Below, piece after piece: positions 24,474 to 33,517 of a stretch of 64,000 nt of DNA; position 1 is the first letter of the stretch; each line of letters opens with the position of its first letter. The position numbers and the translations under genes were made by a program. Source of the DNA: Methylophilaceae bacterium (GTDB lineage Bacteria > Pseudomonadota > Gammaproteobacteria > Burkholderiales > Methylophilaceae); assembly GCA_028342535.1 (NCBI GenBank), contig JAOLWQ010000003.1:80571-144570 (forward strand), written 5' to 3'. The notes under the pieces are model-generated. The model searched no databases, was not told the origin of the DNA, and saw only the letters and a program-made list of their open reading frames with translations.

Positions 24474-26297
24474 ATGTTGCAATGGTTTGAAAATTTAATT
24501 AGTCCTTTTCCAAAAGATTTGATACAAACACCACCTAAATCTTTATTTAAATTTGCTTGGTTATGTATTAAAGATATTAAAATGTATATTGGCTTAATGG
24601 CGATTTTAACTGCATCCATAGCAAGCTTAGAGGCTATTCTATATGCTATTTTAGGGAAGTTAATTGACCTTATGGTCGCTAGCGACCCTAGTCAATTTTT
24701 CAATAATCATATGAATTTCCTACTTCTAATCGGAGCCATACTGATAGGCAGCACGTTTTTTGTTGCTATTAGAGCAATGATAAAACATCAAACATTAGCC
24801 GGGGCTTTCCCAATGAGAATGAGGTGGAATTTTCACCGACTATTATTAAATCAAAGTATTAATTTTTATAATAATGAATTTTCTGGCCGAATTGCTGCAA
24901 AAGTAATGCAGACTACTTTAGCTTTAAGGGATATGTGGTTTATATTATCTGATATATTAGTTTATGTAATTGTTTATATCACCACCATGATTATTTTAGT
25001 TGGAAGCCTAAATACCTTACTATATTTCCCATTTTTAATATGGTTAAGTATCTATATTGCAACCCTGTTTTATTTTATACCTAAACTTGCAAAACTCTCC
25101 AAAAACCAAGCTGATGCTCGTTCACTTATGACTGGTCGAATAACGGATGCTTATACAAATATCAACACGGTTAAACTTTTTTCTCATGCTGGTAGAGAGT
25201 CTAAATATGCTAAAAATGCAATGAAGGATTTCTTGTATACCGTAAAACTTCAAATGCGTAAGATTACTGGCATTCAAATTATTAATCATTTCCTAAGTAT
25301 GTTTTTAATCCTATCAACCACTGGAACAGCTTTGTTTCTATGGTCAAACAACGAAATTGCTGTTGGAGTTGTGGCTGCTGCAACTGCTATGTCCTTAAGA
25401 TTGAATGGGATCTCACAGTGGGTAATGTGGGAGATGACATCCTTATATGAGCAAATTGGCGTCAGTCAAGATGGACTCAATATGCTTTCTAAGAAACAGC
25501 AAATTAATGATAAATCTAATGCCATAACAATTAATATAAAAAAGGCGCCAATTACATTTAAAAATGTTTATTTTGCATATCAAAATAATGATAGTTTTTT
25601 TTCTAACTTTAATTTAAATATTCAACATGGAGAAAAAGTTGGCATAGTAGGAAGATCCGGAGCCGGTAAATCCTCATTAGTTAATCTTTTGCTAAGATTT
25701 TACGATTTAGATAAAGGTGAAATCCTAATTGATAATAAAAATATTACTTCAATTACTCAAGATAGCTTGCGATCTAATATAGCCATGGTTACTCAGGATA
25801 CATCTCTACTTCATCGATCCATTGAGGAAAATATCGCTTATAGCAAACCTAGTTCTTCAGATAAGGAAATTATTGCAGCTGCTAAAAAAGCGCAAGCTCA
25901 TAAATTCATAATGGACCTAAAAGATCAATACGGGAATATTGGATATAAATCTTTAGTTGGTGAGAGGGGGGTTAAGCTTTCTGGTGGTCAAAAGCAAAGG
26001 ATTGCAATTGCAAGGGTAATTCTTAAAAATGCACCCATACTGCTATTAGATGAAGCCACAAGCTCATTAGATTCAGAAGTGGAAGTTATTATTCAAGATA
26101 GTCTCGACATTCTTATGCAAGGTAAAACTGTGATCGCTATAGCACATAGGCTTTCTACAATTGCTGCAATGGATAGATTAATTGTAATGGATAATGGAAA
26201 AATTATTGAAGAGGGAAATCATAAAGTACTTATCAAGAAAAAAGGTTTGTATTATCAGTTGTGGCAACACCAGAGCGGTGGATTTATTGGTGATTAA
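24474..26297 (+). CDS. ABC exporter, fused membrane and ATP-binding domains (MsbA/MdlB-like)
   Basis: The 607-aa half-transporter has about six transmembrane helices (residues about 35-330). The ATPase domain has Walker A GRSGAGKSS, Q-loop VTQDTSLLHRSIEENI, signature LSGGQKQR, Walker B ILLLDEATSSLDSE and H-loop IAHRLST. It would act as a homodimer in the inner membrane. It may flip lipid A or export a drug or peptide; the sequence does not decide. It is flanked by the MsrB fusion and, after 116 bases, a methyltransferase. Confidence 0.9.
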   Translation: MLQWFENLISPFPKDLIQTPPKSLFKFAWLCIKDIKMYIGLMAILTASIASLEAILYAILGKLIDLMVASDPSQFFNNHMNFLLLIGAILIGSTFFVAIRAMIKHQTLAGAFPMRMRWNFHRLLLNQSINFYNNEFSGRIAAKVMQTTLALRDMWFILSDILVYVIVYITTMIILVGSLNTLLYFPFLIWLSIYIATLFYFIPKLAKLSKNQADARSLMTGRITDAYTNINTVKLFSHAGRESKYAKNAMKDFLYTVKLQMRKITGIQIINHFLSMFLILSTTGTALFLWSNNEIAVGVVAAATAMSLRLNGISQWVMWEMTSLYEQIGVSQDGLNMLSKKQQINDKSNAITINIKKAPITFKNVYFAYQNNDSFFSNFNLNIQHGEKVGIVGRSGAGKSSLVNLLLRFYDLDKGEILIDNKNITSITQDSLRSNIAMVTQDTSLLHRSIEENIAYSKPSSSDKEIIAAAKKAQAHKFIMDLKDQYGNIGYKSLVGERGVKLSGGQKQRIAIARVILKNAPILLLDEATSSLDSEVEVIIQDSLDILMQGKTVIAIAHRLSTIAAMDRLIVMDNGKIIEEGNHKVLIKKKGLYYQLWQHQSGGFIGD

Positions 26298-26299
26298 AA

Positions 26300-26358
26300 T
26301 ATAGCAATATATTGAATTCAGCAATCCAAAATCCTATACATTAATAAATATTGCTATA
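26300..26358. repeat. Inverted repeat with 11-base arms and 37-base spacer
   Basis: TATAGCAATAT (26300-26310) and its exact reverse complement ATATTGCTATA (26348-26358) flank an AT-rich spacer just after the ABC exporter stop. It could act as a weak transcript end or a binding site ahead of the methyltransferase gene. No T-run follows. Confidence 0.4.
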
Positions 26359-26413
26359 ATTTAAGATTAGAAAATCTATTGCTAAAATTTACCAATCAAA
26401 TTACTATTCGAAT

Positions 26414-27454
26414 ATGAAAAATAGAGACAATCGAACAACAACTGAAATTGATGCTCATATGGCTAGAGCAACTTCTGCAGCTAACTCCGGAATGACTTTT
26501 GCATTAGATGAATATTGCTGTTTAATTTGTAATGCCTACCTGCGAAAACAAATTTTTCAATCAGATTTACCAGTTATACAGGATTTAACTAAATTCTTTA
26601 TGATGATTGCAAACCTTAAAAATTATTCAAAACTAACAGAAATTTTGGTAAATACAAATAATCTAACAAAAAATATCAAAAATCTTCATTTAGAAAACGA
26701 CTTCCAACAAGTCTTATCTGATACTAAAAAAAATCAATTACGAAGCTTATGTAATATTAAACCAACAAAAGATAGTCGCCTCCATGGAGATGATGATTTT
26801 TATGCTAAATATGCAAGAGACCTTGAAACTAATTGGGTTAGGAATGCTCAGAGATTTTCTGGTATGAAGCTTAAAAAAAGTTTAAATATTTTAGATATTG
26901 GATGTGGTTTTGGTTTCTTTTCGCATATAGCAGAATTTAATGGACACAATGTTGATTCAATTGATATGCCAAATGCAAGCCCTATCCTTAAAGAAGCATC
27001 AAAATTACTTAAAATAAAAAAACATGAATTTACAATTAAGAAAAAGGTACCCTTAATAAATTTAAAAAAGAAGTTTGATGTGGTTACTGCATTTCAAATT
27101 TTTTTTAATGGCCACTGTTCAAAAGAACTCTGGGATGTTGAGGAATGGAGGTATTTCCTTTTAGACTTACATGACAATATTTTAAATGATAACGGAGTTG
27201 TTCACTTGGTTTTTAATGCTGAGCATGATAATTTAAAACCAATTATTATCGACGGCGAACAAGTATTTTTAGGTAAGAAATCAGTTGAGGAATTTTTTAA
27301 ACCATTTTTTGTTATGATTTCAGGTATATCTCGATTAGAAAATAAAATGTATGCTGTTTTAACGAAAAACAATATCAAAGATGCATGCCATACTAATCTA
27401 TTTAAAAAACGTAGCTATAATATTAAAGCCTCGGTTAGTAAATATGGATTCTAG
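26414..27454 (+). CDS. SAM-dependent methyltransferase with Cys-containing N-terminal region
   Basis: The 346-aa protein has motif I NILDIGCGFGFFS (158-170) and the motif II acid in NVDSIDMP, so it is a class I methyltransferase. The first 120 residues are separate, with C35, C36 and C39 (EYCCLICNAYLR), and do not match a family I know. The substrate is unknown. Its end overlaps by 11 bases a small zinc-finger-like gene, which in turn overlaps another small gene, so the three form a tight operon. Confidence 0.75.
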   Translation: MKNRDNRTTTEIDAHMARATSAANSGMTFALDEYCCLICNAYLRKQIFQSDLPVIQDLTKFFMMIANLKNYSKLTEILVNTNNLTKNIKNLHLENDFQQVLSDTKKNQLRSLCNIKPTKDSRLHGDDDFYAKYARDLETNWVRNAQRFSGMKLKKSLNILDIGCGFGFFSHIAEFNGHNVDSIDMPNASPILKEASKLLKIKKHEFTIKKKVPLINLKKKFDVVTAFQIFFNGHCSKELWDVEEWRYFLLDLHDNILNDNGVVHLVFNAEHDNLKPIIIDGEQVFLGKKSVEEFFKPFFVMISGISRLENKMYAVLTKNNIKDACHTNLFKKRSYNIKASVSKYGF

Positions 27455-27620
27455 ATTCTATATTGATTACCCTCAAGAAAGAATTGAGGAGGGGAGTAAT
27501 GTATATAGATGCAGTATTTGTAAAGAAAAAGCTCTTACAATAAATGGTTTATTAGCCAACCATAAGGATAGTTGTAATTACCGAATGGAAAAAGAGAAAC
27601 TTTTAAATTCTAATGAGTAA
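27444..27620 (+). CDS. 58-aa protein with a C2HC zinc-finger-like motif
   Basis: Starting at ATG 27444, the protein reads MDSRFYIDYPQERIEEG and then VYRCSICKEKALTINGLLA with NHKDSC following. This gives C-x-x-C-x(14)-H-x(3)-C, consistent with a small zinc finger. A longer frame from 27381 would lie inside the methyltransferase gene, so the later start is used. No ribosome binding site is obvious; coupling to the upstream gene is likely. No function is known. Confidence 0.5.
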   Translation: MDSRFYIDYPQERIEEGSNVYRCSICKEKALTINGLLANHKDSCNYRMEKEKLLNSNE

Positions 27621-27876
27621 TCAAGAGTGTTCTAATGCAATAGATTTGGTATTAAATGGTAATTGGAATGAAGCGCATGCGATTGTTCAAGAGCTATCTT
27701 CTTCATCAGCAAAATGGATCCATGCAGTTTTACATAAAATTGAAGGCGATGAATCTAATAGTCGATATTGGTATAATCTTTGTAATATAGAACTATACGA
27801 ATCCTATCAGGACACAACTCAGGAATTATTGGCAATTAAAAAGCACTTAGAAAGTAAATTGCCCTTCCGAAAATAA
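27613..27876 (+). CDS. Conserved small hypothetical protein (87 aa)
   Basis: The protein has VLNGNWNEAHAIVQEL, WIHAVLHKIEGDESNSRYWYNL and a charged end. I recall families with the W-x-E-A-H, W-x-H-A-x-L-H and G-D-x-x-N-x-x-Y-W-Y pattern in many proteobacteria, without a known role. It overlaps the zinc-finger-like gene by 8 bases and ends the group. Afterwards comes a 248-base AT-rich gap with the GntR operator. Confidence 0.65.
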   Translation: MSNQECSNAIDLVLNGNWNEAHAIVQELSSSSAKWIHAVLHKIEGDESNSRYWYNLCNIELYESYQDTTQELLAIKKHLESKLPFRK

Positions 27877-28071
27877 ATCGATACATTATCCATATATTTA
27901 ATTTCTTTAATTAATTTTTGATTTTATTCATATTCAAATATATGTTAATTTATGCAATAAGTCTTATAAAAAACCAAGCGTTATTAAACAATATTATAAA
28001 AATAAATATAATATAATCAATAGTTTATATAATTAATATCTTCAAAATAAAATAGTTGATTTTTTGTACAG

Positions 28072-28093
28072 TCTTATATAAGATATATATAAG
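28072..28093. promoter_or_regulatory. Candidate GntR-family operator
   Basis: TCTTATATAAGA (28072-28083) is a perfect 12-base palindrome. It is nested with a second symmetry, CTTATATA (28073-28080) and TATATAAG (28086-28093). It lies 32 bases before the GntR-type gene, fits the short TA-rich palindromes of HutC-group GntR proteins, and would cover the promoter of the whole C4 operon. The surrounding DNA is AT-rich, so chance cannot be excluded. Confidence 0.5.
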
Positions 28094-28124
28094 TTAAAAT
28101 AATATATTTTAAGGTAAATATTTT

Positions 28125-28832
28125 ATGAATCCTCTTTATATTCAAGTAAAAAAAAGAATCACTGAAAGCTTAGTTAACGCTGAATGGTCACCAGGGCAAT
28201 CTATACCTAGTGAAATGGAGTTAGCAAGAAAATATAATGTAAGCCAAGGTACTGTTAGAAAAGCAATTGATGATTTATCTGCAGATAAAATACTTATTCG
28301 TCGTCAAGGTAAAGGAACTTTTGTTTCGACTCATAACGAAGAAAATATTCAACTAAGATTTCTGAGGCTTACCGAGAAATCAGGTAATAAAGAAAAATTA
28401 GAAAATAAGTTAATATCATTTGAAAAAGAGAAGGCTAGCAATCAAATAGCCAAAGCTTTGGCTATAAATACTTCATCTACGCTTATTTCTATTAAAAGAT
28501 TACTTACTTTTAATGGAAAACCACTTATTTTAGATTTTATTAAAATTCCAGCTATCTCATTTCGTGGCTTGTCAGCTGAAAAAGTTATAGAAAAAAATGG
28601 ATCAATGTATCGAATGTATGAAACTGATTTTGGGATTCAGATGCTACGAGCTGATGAAAAAATTAAAGCTGTTGCAGCTAATAATGAATCTTCATCGATG
28701 CTTAATGTATCTGAAAATGCACCATTATTAAGTGTTGAAAGGCTATCATATACCTACGATGACAAGCCTATTGAGTGGAGGTTGGGTTTATGTGTCACTC
28801 TTGATCATTATTATAAAACCGAACTTGAATAG
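28125..28832 (+). CDS. GntR-family (HutC/UTRA type) transcriptional regulator
   Basis: The 235-aa protein has an N-terminal winged helix (about 5-70: WSPGQSIPSEMELARKYNVS, QGTVRKAIDDL, RRQGKGTFVS) and a C-terminal UTRA ligand domain (about 85-235, ending WRLGLCVTLDHYYKTE). It heads the malic enzyme-sdhCDAB-sdhE-fumC group with an 8-base gap to the next gene. In Betaproteobacteria a GntR regulator commonly stands in front of mdh or sdh genes. It therefore probably senses a C4 acid or related metabolite. The ligand is not known. Confidence 0.88.
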   Translation: MNPLYIQVKKRITESLVNAEWSPGQSIPSEMELARKYNVSQGTVRKAIDDLSADKILIRRQGKGTFVSTHNEENIQLRFLRLTEKSGNKEKLENKLISFEKEKASNQIAKALAINTSSTLISIKRLLTFNGKPLILDFIKIPAISFRGLSAEKVIEKNGSMYRMYETDFGIQMLRADEKIKAVAANNESSSMLNVSENAPLLSVERLSYTYDDKPIEWRLGLCVTLDHYYKTELE

Positions 28833-28839
28833 GATTAAA

Positions 28840-30027
28840 ATGAATAAAAAAATAAAAGAGGCTCTTCACTATCACGAATTTCCAATACCAGGAAAATTAT
28901 CAGTAACCCCTACAAAACCTTGTAAGACTGCAGATGATTTAGCTTTAGCTTATACACCAGGTGTTGCAGAGCCAGTTCTTGAGATTGCGAAGGATCCTCA
29001 TAATGCTTATCGCTATACAAATAAAGGTAATTTAGTAGCAGTAATTACGGATGGCTCAGCTGTTCTTGGGCTTGGTAATGTTGGAGCATTAGCAGGAAAA
29101 CCAGTAATGGAAGGTAAAGGAGTGCTATTTAAGCGATTCGCTGATATTGATGTTTATGATATTGAAATCGATTGTACCGATCCAGATGAATTTATTCAAA
29201 CAGTTGTAAACATTGCGCCTACCTTTGGCGGTATAAATCTAGAAGATATTGCAGCGCCAAATTGTTTTTACATTGAAACAGAGTTAAAAAAACGTCTAGA
29301 TATTCCTGTTTTTCATGATGATCAACATGGTACTGCGGTTATTGTAGCTGCAGGATTAATTAACGCTCTTGAAATTCAGAAAAAGAAATTATCAGAAGTA
29401 AGAATTGTTTTTTTAGGTGCTGGTGCAGCTGGTTGTTCTTGTGCTCGATTACTTAAATTAATGGGTGCTAAAAATATATCATTAGTTGATCGTAAAGGTG
29501 TTTTAAATAAAAAAAGAAAAGATTTAAATCAATATAATCAAGATCTTGCAATTGAAACAGAACATAAAACATTAGAAGATGTAATGATTGATTCAGATGT
29601 ATTTATCGGAGTTTCTGGAGCAAACCTTCTTTCCCCTCATTTGATCATTAAAATGAATCAAAACCCTATTATTTTTGCTCTTGCTAACCCTTACCCAGAA
29701 ATTTTACCTGATGAAGCTCATTCAGTTCGAGATGATATTGTCATGGCAACAGGTCGTTCAGATTTTCCAAATCAGGTAAATAATGTTTTAGGGTTCCCCT
29801 TCTTATTTAGAGGAGCATTAGATGCAAAAGCCAAAGAGATCACTAACGATATGTTGATTGCTGCTGCTAAAGCTTTAGCCAGACTTGCTAAAGAAGAGGT
29901 GCCACAATCGGTGCTAGATGCTTATAAATCTAAATCTATGATTTTTGGAAAAGAGTATTTTATTCCCAAACCATTTGACCCTAGACTTATTGATTGGGTT
30001 GCGAAGGCTGTAAGACAGGCAGCTTAG
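28840..30027 (+). CDS. maeB: Malic enzyme (NAD(P)-dependent, short form without PTA domain)
   Basis: The 395-aa protein has the bacterial malic enzyme core. [16 protein letters not shown] carries the catalytic Tyr, [25 protein letters not shown] follows, metal residues lie in IEIDC and [11 protein letters not shown], and the Rossmann motif is [14 protein letters not shown]. The phosphotransacetylase-like C-terminal domain of long MaeB is absent. It converts malate to pyruvate and CO2. ATG 28840 follows AGGATTAAA; a longer frame from 28732 would overlap the regulator. It takes the place mdh often has in front of sdh genes. Confidence 0.9.
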   Translation: MNKKIKEALHYHEFPIPGKLSVTPTKPCKTADDLALAYTPGVAEPVLEIAKDPHNAYRYTNKGNLVAVITDGSAVLGLGNVGALAGKPVMEGKGVLFKRFADIDVYDIEIDCTDPDEFIQTVVNIAPTFGGINLEDIAAPNCFYIETELKKRLDIPVFHDDQHGTAVIVAAGLINALEIQKKKLSEVRIVFLGAGAAGCSCARLLKLMGAKNISLVDRKGVLNKKRKDLNQYNQDLAIETEHKTLEDVMIDSDVFIGVSGANLLSPHLIIKMNQNPIIFALANPYPEILPDEAHSVRDDIVMATGRSDFPNQVNNVLGFPFLFRGALDAKAKEITNDMLIAAAKALARLAKEEVPQSVLDAYKSKSMIFGKEYFIPKPFDPRLIDWVAKAVRQAA

Positions 30028-30029
30028 TT

Positions 30030-30401
30030 TTGATTTCCAAACAACCTAAAAATTTAAATCTATTTACTATCAGACTCCCTTTGCCTGCTCTAGTTTCTAT
30101 TCTTCATCGAATGAGTGGTGTTCTTCTATTCTTGCTAATGCCTTTCCTTTCATGGGCTTTATGTGCTTCACTATCATCAGTTTTACACTTTAATAAAATA
30201 GTACTTATCTTGAATACATGGCCGATAAAAGTAATTCAAGTATGTTTTATTTGGGCTTTAATTCATCATTTAATGGCTGGTTTAAGACATTTGCTATTAG
30301 ATTTACAAGTTGGTAACGATCTAATTATGGCTAGATTTAGTAGCAAAACTGTTTTATTAATTAGCTTTATATTGACAGTTATTGTGGCTTATTGGTTATG
30401 A
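30030..30401 (+). CDS. sdhC: Succinate dehydrogenase cytochrome b556 subunit
   Basis: Starting at TTG 30030, the protein (123 aa) begins MISKQPKNLNLFTIRLPLPALVSILHRMSG, the usual SdhC opening. Three transmembrane helices and the heme-ligand region HHLMAGLRHLLLD follow. It anchors the SdhAB dimer in the inner membrane and binds ubiquinone with SdhD. The stop is 4 bases overlapped by sdhD. The start is chosen because it sits just after the malic enzyme stop; the frame further upstream lies inside that gene. Confidence 0.92.
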   Translation: MISKQPKNLNLFTIRLPLPALVSILHRMSGVLLFLLMPFLSWALCASLSSVLHFNKIVLILNTWPIKVIQVCFIWALIHHLMAGLRHLLLDLQVGNDLIMARFSSKTVLLISFILTVIVAYWL

Positions 30402-30742
30402 ATATTAACTGGATAAAAGAACCTTTTGGGGGGATGACTCAATGGATATATCAGAGATTTACAGCATTATTCATGCTTATCTACCTCTTAACTATGGGTA
30501 TTCTAATTTCAACTTATCCTGATATTGACTACTTTGGCTGGATTTCTATTTTTAATAGTAGGTGGGTAAGTGTTGGAACTTTAATATTTTTTTATTTAAT
30601 GTTTTTTCATGCTTGGATTGGGATGCTTCATATTACAGAGGATTATATTAGATGGAATACTATTCGGAGAGCTGTAAATTTTTGTTTTTTGATAATGATA
30701 ATTTTACAGCTTTTAATTTTAAGCATTTATTTGATTAAATGA
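30398..30742 (+). CDS. sdhD: Succinate dehydrogenase membrane anchor subunit
   Basis: The 114-aa protein has three transmembrane helices. [17 protein letters not shown] stands where SdhD carries quinone-site residues, and [17 protein letters not shown] carries the heme His and the conserved E/D-D-Y. ATG 30398 overlaps the sdhC stop in ATGA fashion and is preferred to TTG 30392. With SdhC it forms the membrane part of complex II. Confidence 0.9.
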   Translation: MNINWIKEPFGGMTQWIYQRFTALFMLIYLLTMGILISTYPDIDYFGWISIFNSRWVSVGTLIFFYLMFFHAWIGMLHITEDYIRWNTIRRAVNFCFLIMIILQLLILSIYLIK

Positions 30743-30752
30743 GAATAAGTTA

Positions 30753-32501
30753 ATGCTTAAACATTTTACATTTGACTCAATTATTCTTGGAGGTGGAGGA
30801 TCAGGTTTAACTACTGCAATACAACTTTCTCAGGGAGGACAAGATGTTGCAGTAATTTCGAAAGTATTTCCAACTCGGTCCCATACTGTAGCCGCTCAGG
30901 GAGGAATTGCAGCAGCTTTAGCGAATATATCAGATGATAAATGGCTTTGGCATATGTACGATACTGTGAAAGGGTCTGATTATTTGGGTGATCAAGATGC
31001 TATTGAATATATGTGTAAAAATGCTGCTGAGGCAATCTATGAACTGGAACATATGGGAATGCCTTTTGATAGAAATGATGATGGACGAATTTACCAGCGG
31101 CCTTTTGGGGGTATGACTAAAAACTTTGGTGAATCATCAATATCTAGAACTTGCGCCGTTGCAGATAGAACTGGTCACGCAATGCTTCATACTTTATATC
31201 AAAAAAATATTGAGTTAAACACAAAGTTCTTTGTTGAGTGGGTTGGCTTAGATTTAATTCGTGATAATGATGGATCAGTATTAGGAATTATGGCTCTTGA
31301 AATTAAGACCGGAGATTTGGCTATTTTTCATGCTAAAAATACTATTTTTGCAACTGGAGGAGCAGGACGAATTTTTCAAGCAAGTACCAATGCCTATATT
31401 AATACTGGAGATGGTTTGGGTATGGCAGCACGAGCAAATATTGCATTAGAAGATATGGAATTTTGGCAATTTCACCCAACTGGAATTCTTGACGTTGGGG
31501 TTTTAATTACAGAGGGAGTTAGAGGTGAGGGTGGTTATCTAGTTAATTCAAACAACGAGAGATTTATGAGTAAATACGCCCCAAAAGCTAAAGATCTCGC
31601 TAGTCGCGATGTTATTTCTAGGGCAATTGCAACTGAAGTAAAAGAAGGCAGAGGTATTGGTCCAAATAAAGATGGAGTTTATTTAACATTATCCCATTTA
31701 GGCGAGTCATTAATAAATGAAAAGTTACCTGGAATTCGTGAAACTGCAATTAAATTTGCTAATGTTGATCCAGTCAATGATCCAATCCCAGTTGTTCCAA
31801 CAGTCCATTACATGATGGGAGGCATTCCAACGAACCTTGATGGACAGGTAAGGGATACAGCTAATAATTCAATTGTCGATGGCTTTTATGCAGTAGGTGA
31901 ATGTGCTTGTGTGTCCGTTCACGGTGCAAATCGATTAGGATCAAACTCATTATTAGATTTGGTGGTATTTGGAAGGGCGGCAGGTTTACATATTATTAAA
32001 AATTCTAAAAATAAAAAACACAAGTTATTACCTAAAGATCCAGCTGAATTTACTTTAAATCGATTAAACAAAATTGAAATAAATAGTGATGGTGAAGATC
32101 CAAAAGAAGTTGGGGATGAATTAAGGAAAGTTATGCAAGATCATTGTGGTGTTTTTCGTTTTCCTGAGTTATTAAAAAAAGGATTAAAAGAGATTCAGAC
32201 TATAAGAATAAAAACTAATAATTTACAAATTAAAGATAAGTCAAAAGTTTTTAATACTGCTAGAACGGAAGCCTTAGAGCTAACAAATTTAATTGAAGTA
32301 GCAGAGGCAACTATGAATGCAGCATATGCAAGAAAAGAAAGTAGGGGAGCACATTCACGTTTTGATTATCCAAAAAGAGATGATCAAAATTGGCTTAAAC
32401 ATTCATTTTATAATCCAATTAAAAAAAATATGTCATTTCGGCCAGTGAATTTAAAGCCATTAACTGTTGAATCATTTCCTTTAAAGGAAAGGATCTATTA
32501 A
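30753..32501 (+). CDS. sdhA: Succinate dehydrogenase flavoprotein subunit
   Basis: The 582-aa protein is of normal length. It shows the FAD-binding [34 protein letters not shown] with the His that carries covalent [25 protein letters not shown] at the active site, [10 protein letters not shown], and [22 protein letters not shown]. It oxidises succinate to fumarate in complex II. FAD attachment is helped by SdhE, encoded two genes on. Confidence 0.97.
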   Translation: MLKHFTFDSIILGGGGSGLTTAIQLSQGGQDVAVISKVFPTRSHTVAAQGGIAAALANISDDKWLWHMYDTVKGSDYLGDQDAIEYMCKNAAEAIYELEHMGMPFDRNDDGRIYQRPFGGMTKNFGESSISRTCAVADRTGHAMLHTLYQKNIELNTKFFVEWVGLDLIRDNDGSVLGIMALEIKTGDLAIFHAKNTIFATGGAGRIFQASTNAYINTGDGLGMAARANIALEDMEFWQFHPTGILDVGVLITEGVRGEGGYLVNSNNERFMSKYAPKAKDLASRDVISRAIATEVKEGRGIGPNKDGVYLTLSHLGESLINEKLPGIRETAIKFANVDPVNDPIPVVPTVHYMMGGIPTNLDGQVRDTANNSIVDGFYAVGECACVSVHGANRLGSNSLLDLVVFGRAAGLHIIKNSKNKKHKLLPKDPAEFTLNRLNKIEINSDGEDPKEVGDELRKVMQDHCGVFRFPELLKKGLKEIQTIRIKTNNLQIKDKSKVFNTARTEALELTNLIEVAEATMNAAYARKESRGAHSRFDYPKRDDQNWLKHSFYNPIKKNMSFRPVNLKPLTVESFPLKERIY

Positions 32502-32505
32502 AAAT

Positions 32506-33258
32506 ATGAAAATCTCAATTTATCGATTTAATCCTGATAAGGATAAAAAACCATATATGCAAAGCTATGATTTTATCCCTTCTAAAACAGATGTAATGCT
32601 TTTAGATGCCTTAATAAAGATAAAAGCTATTGATGATTCACTTTCAATGAGAATGTCATGTCGTGAAGGTGTTTGCGGCTCTGATGGCATGAATATAAAC
32701 GGAAAAAATGGATTAGCTTGCATTACTAAATTAGCTGACTTAAAGCCCCCTATTGTTATTAGACCAATGCCAGGCCTTCCTGTTGTGAGAGACTTAGTAG
32801 TAGATATGACTCAATTTTATGATCAACATAATTCAGTCAAACCATATTTAATAAATAAGGAATTACCACCAAAAAAAGAAAGGCTTCAAAGTCCTGATGA
32901 TAGAAAGAAGCTTGATGGCCTATATGAGTGCATAATGTGCGGTGCTTGTACAACTGCATGTCCATCTTTTTGGTGGAATCCAGACAAGTTTGTTGGCCCA
33001 GCTGGACTTCTTCAAGCGTATAGGTTTTTAGCTGACTCAAGAGACCAAGGTGAAGATGATCGCTTGGCAGACTTAGATGATCCTGATCGATTATATCGTT
33101 GTCACAATATTATGAACTGTGCCGATGTCTGTCCAAAGGGGTTAAATCCATCTAAAGCAATTTCAAAGATAAAAAATATGCAAATTAAAAAAAAGAAAAC
33201 TAATTTCAAGGACAAACATAAAATTTTTTCGATAAAGAGCAGCTCAAATGAGCATTGA
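32506..33258 (+). CDS. sdhB: Succinate dehydrogenase iron-sulfur subunit
   Basis: The 250-aa protein carries the three cluster motifs in order: [2Fe-2S] ligands in MSCREGVCGSDGMNINGKNG with a following Cys, [4Fe-4S] in CIMCGACTTACP, and [3Fe-4S] in CHNIMNCADVCPKGLNP. It passes electrons from SdhA to ubiquinone. It is slightly longer than usual because of a basic tail (KKKKTNFKDKHKIF). The sdhE ATG lies 11 bases inside its end. Confidence 0.97.
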   Translation: MKISIYRFNPDKDKKPYMQSYDFIPSKTDVMLLDALIKIKAIDDSLSMRMSCREGVCGSDGMNINGKNGLACITKLADLKPPIVIRPMPGLPVVRDLVVDMTQFYDQHNSVKPYLINKELPPKKERLQSPDDRKKLDGLYECIMCGACTTACPSFWWNPDKFVGPAGLLQAYRFLADSRDQGEDDRLADLDDPDRLYRCHNIMNCADVCPKGLNPSKAISKIKNMQIKKKKTNFKDKHKIFSIKSSSNEH

Positions 33259-33517
33259 TAATGAAATTATATATAGATGTAAAAGAGGTTTTCTAGAGCT
33301 TGATCTATTGTTAAATAGATTTGATAAAGCAACATTATTAAATATGACAGTGAGCGATAAGTTTGAGCTTTTAAGGCTTTTTGAGATTGATGATAATGCA
33401 TTACTAAAGCTACTGACTAAGAATAAAAAATGCGCTAGTAATGATATGAAATCCTTGCTAAAGTTAATTAAAAATTACTCAAACCATGAGGGCAGGAAAA
33501 AGGTAAAAAATAAATGA
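33248..33517 (+). CDS. sdhE: FAD assembly factor SdhE
   Basis: The 89-aa protein shows the SdhE signature RGxxE in CKRGFLELDLLLNRF and the later LLRLFEIDDNALLKLL, which matches the family helix bundle. It promotes covalent attachment of FAD to SdhA. An additional basic tail (about 65-89) is longer than usual. It overlaps sdhB by 11 bases and fumC by 4. sdhB-sdhE adjacency is a betaproteobacterial arrangement. Confidence 0.9.
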   Translation: MSIDNEIIYRCKRGFLELDLLLNRFDKATLLNMTVSDKFELLRLFEIDDNALLKLLTKNKKCASNDMKSLLKLIKNYSNHEGRKKVKNK

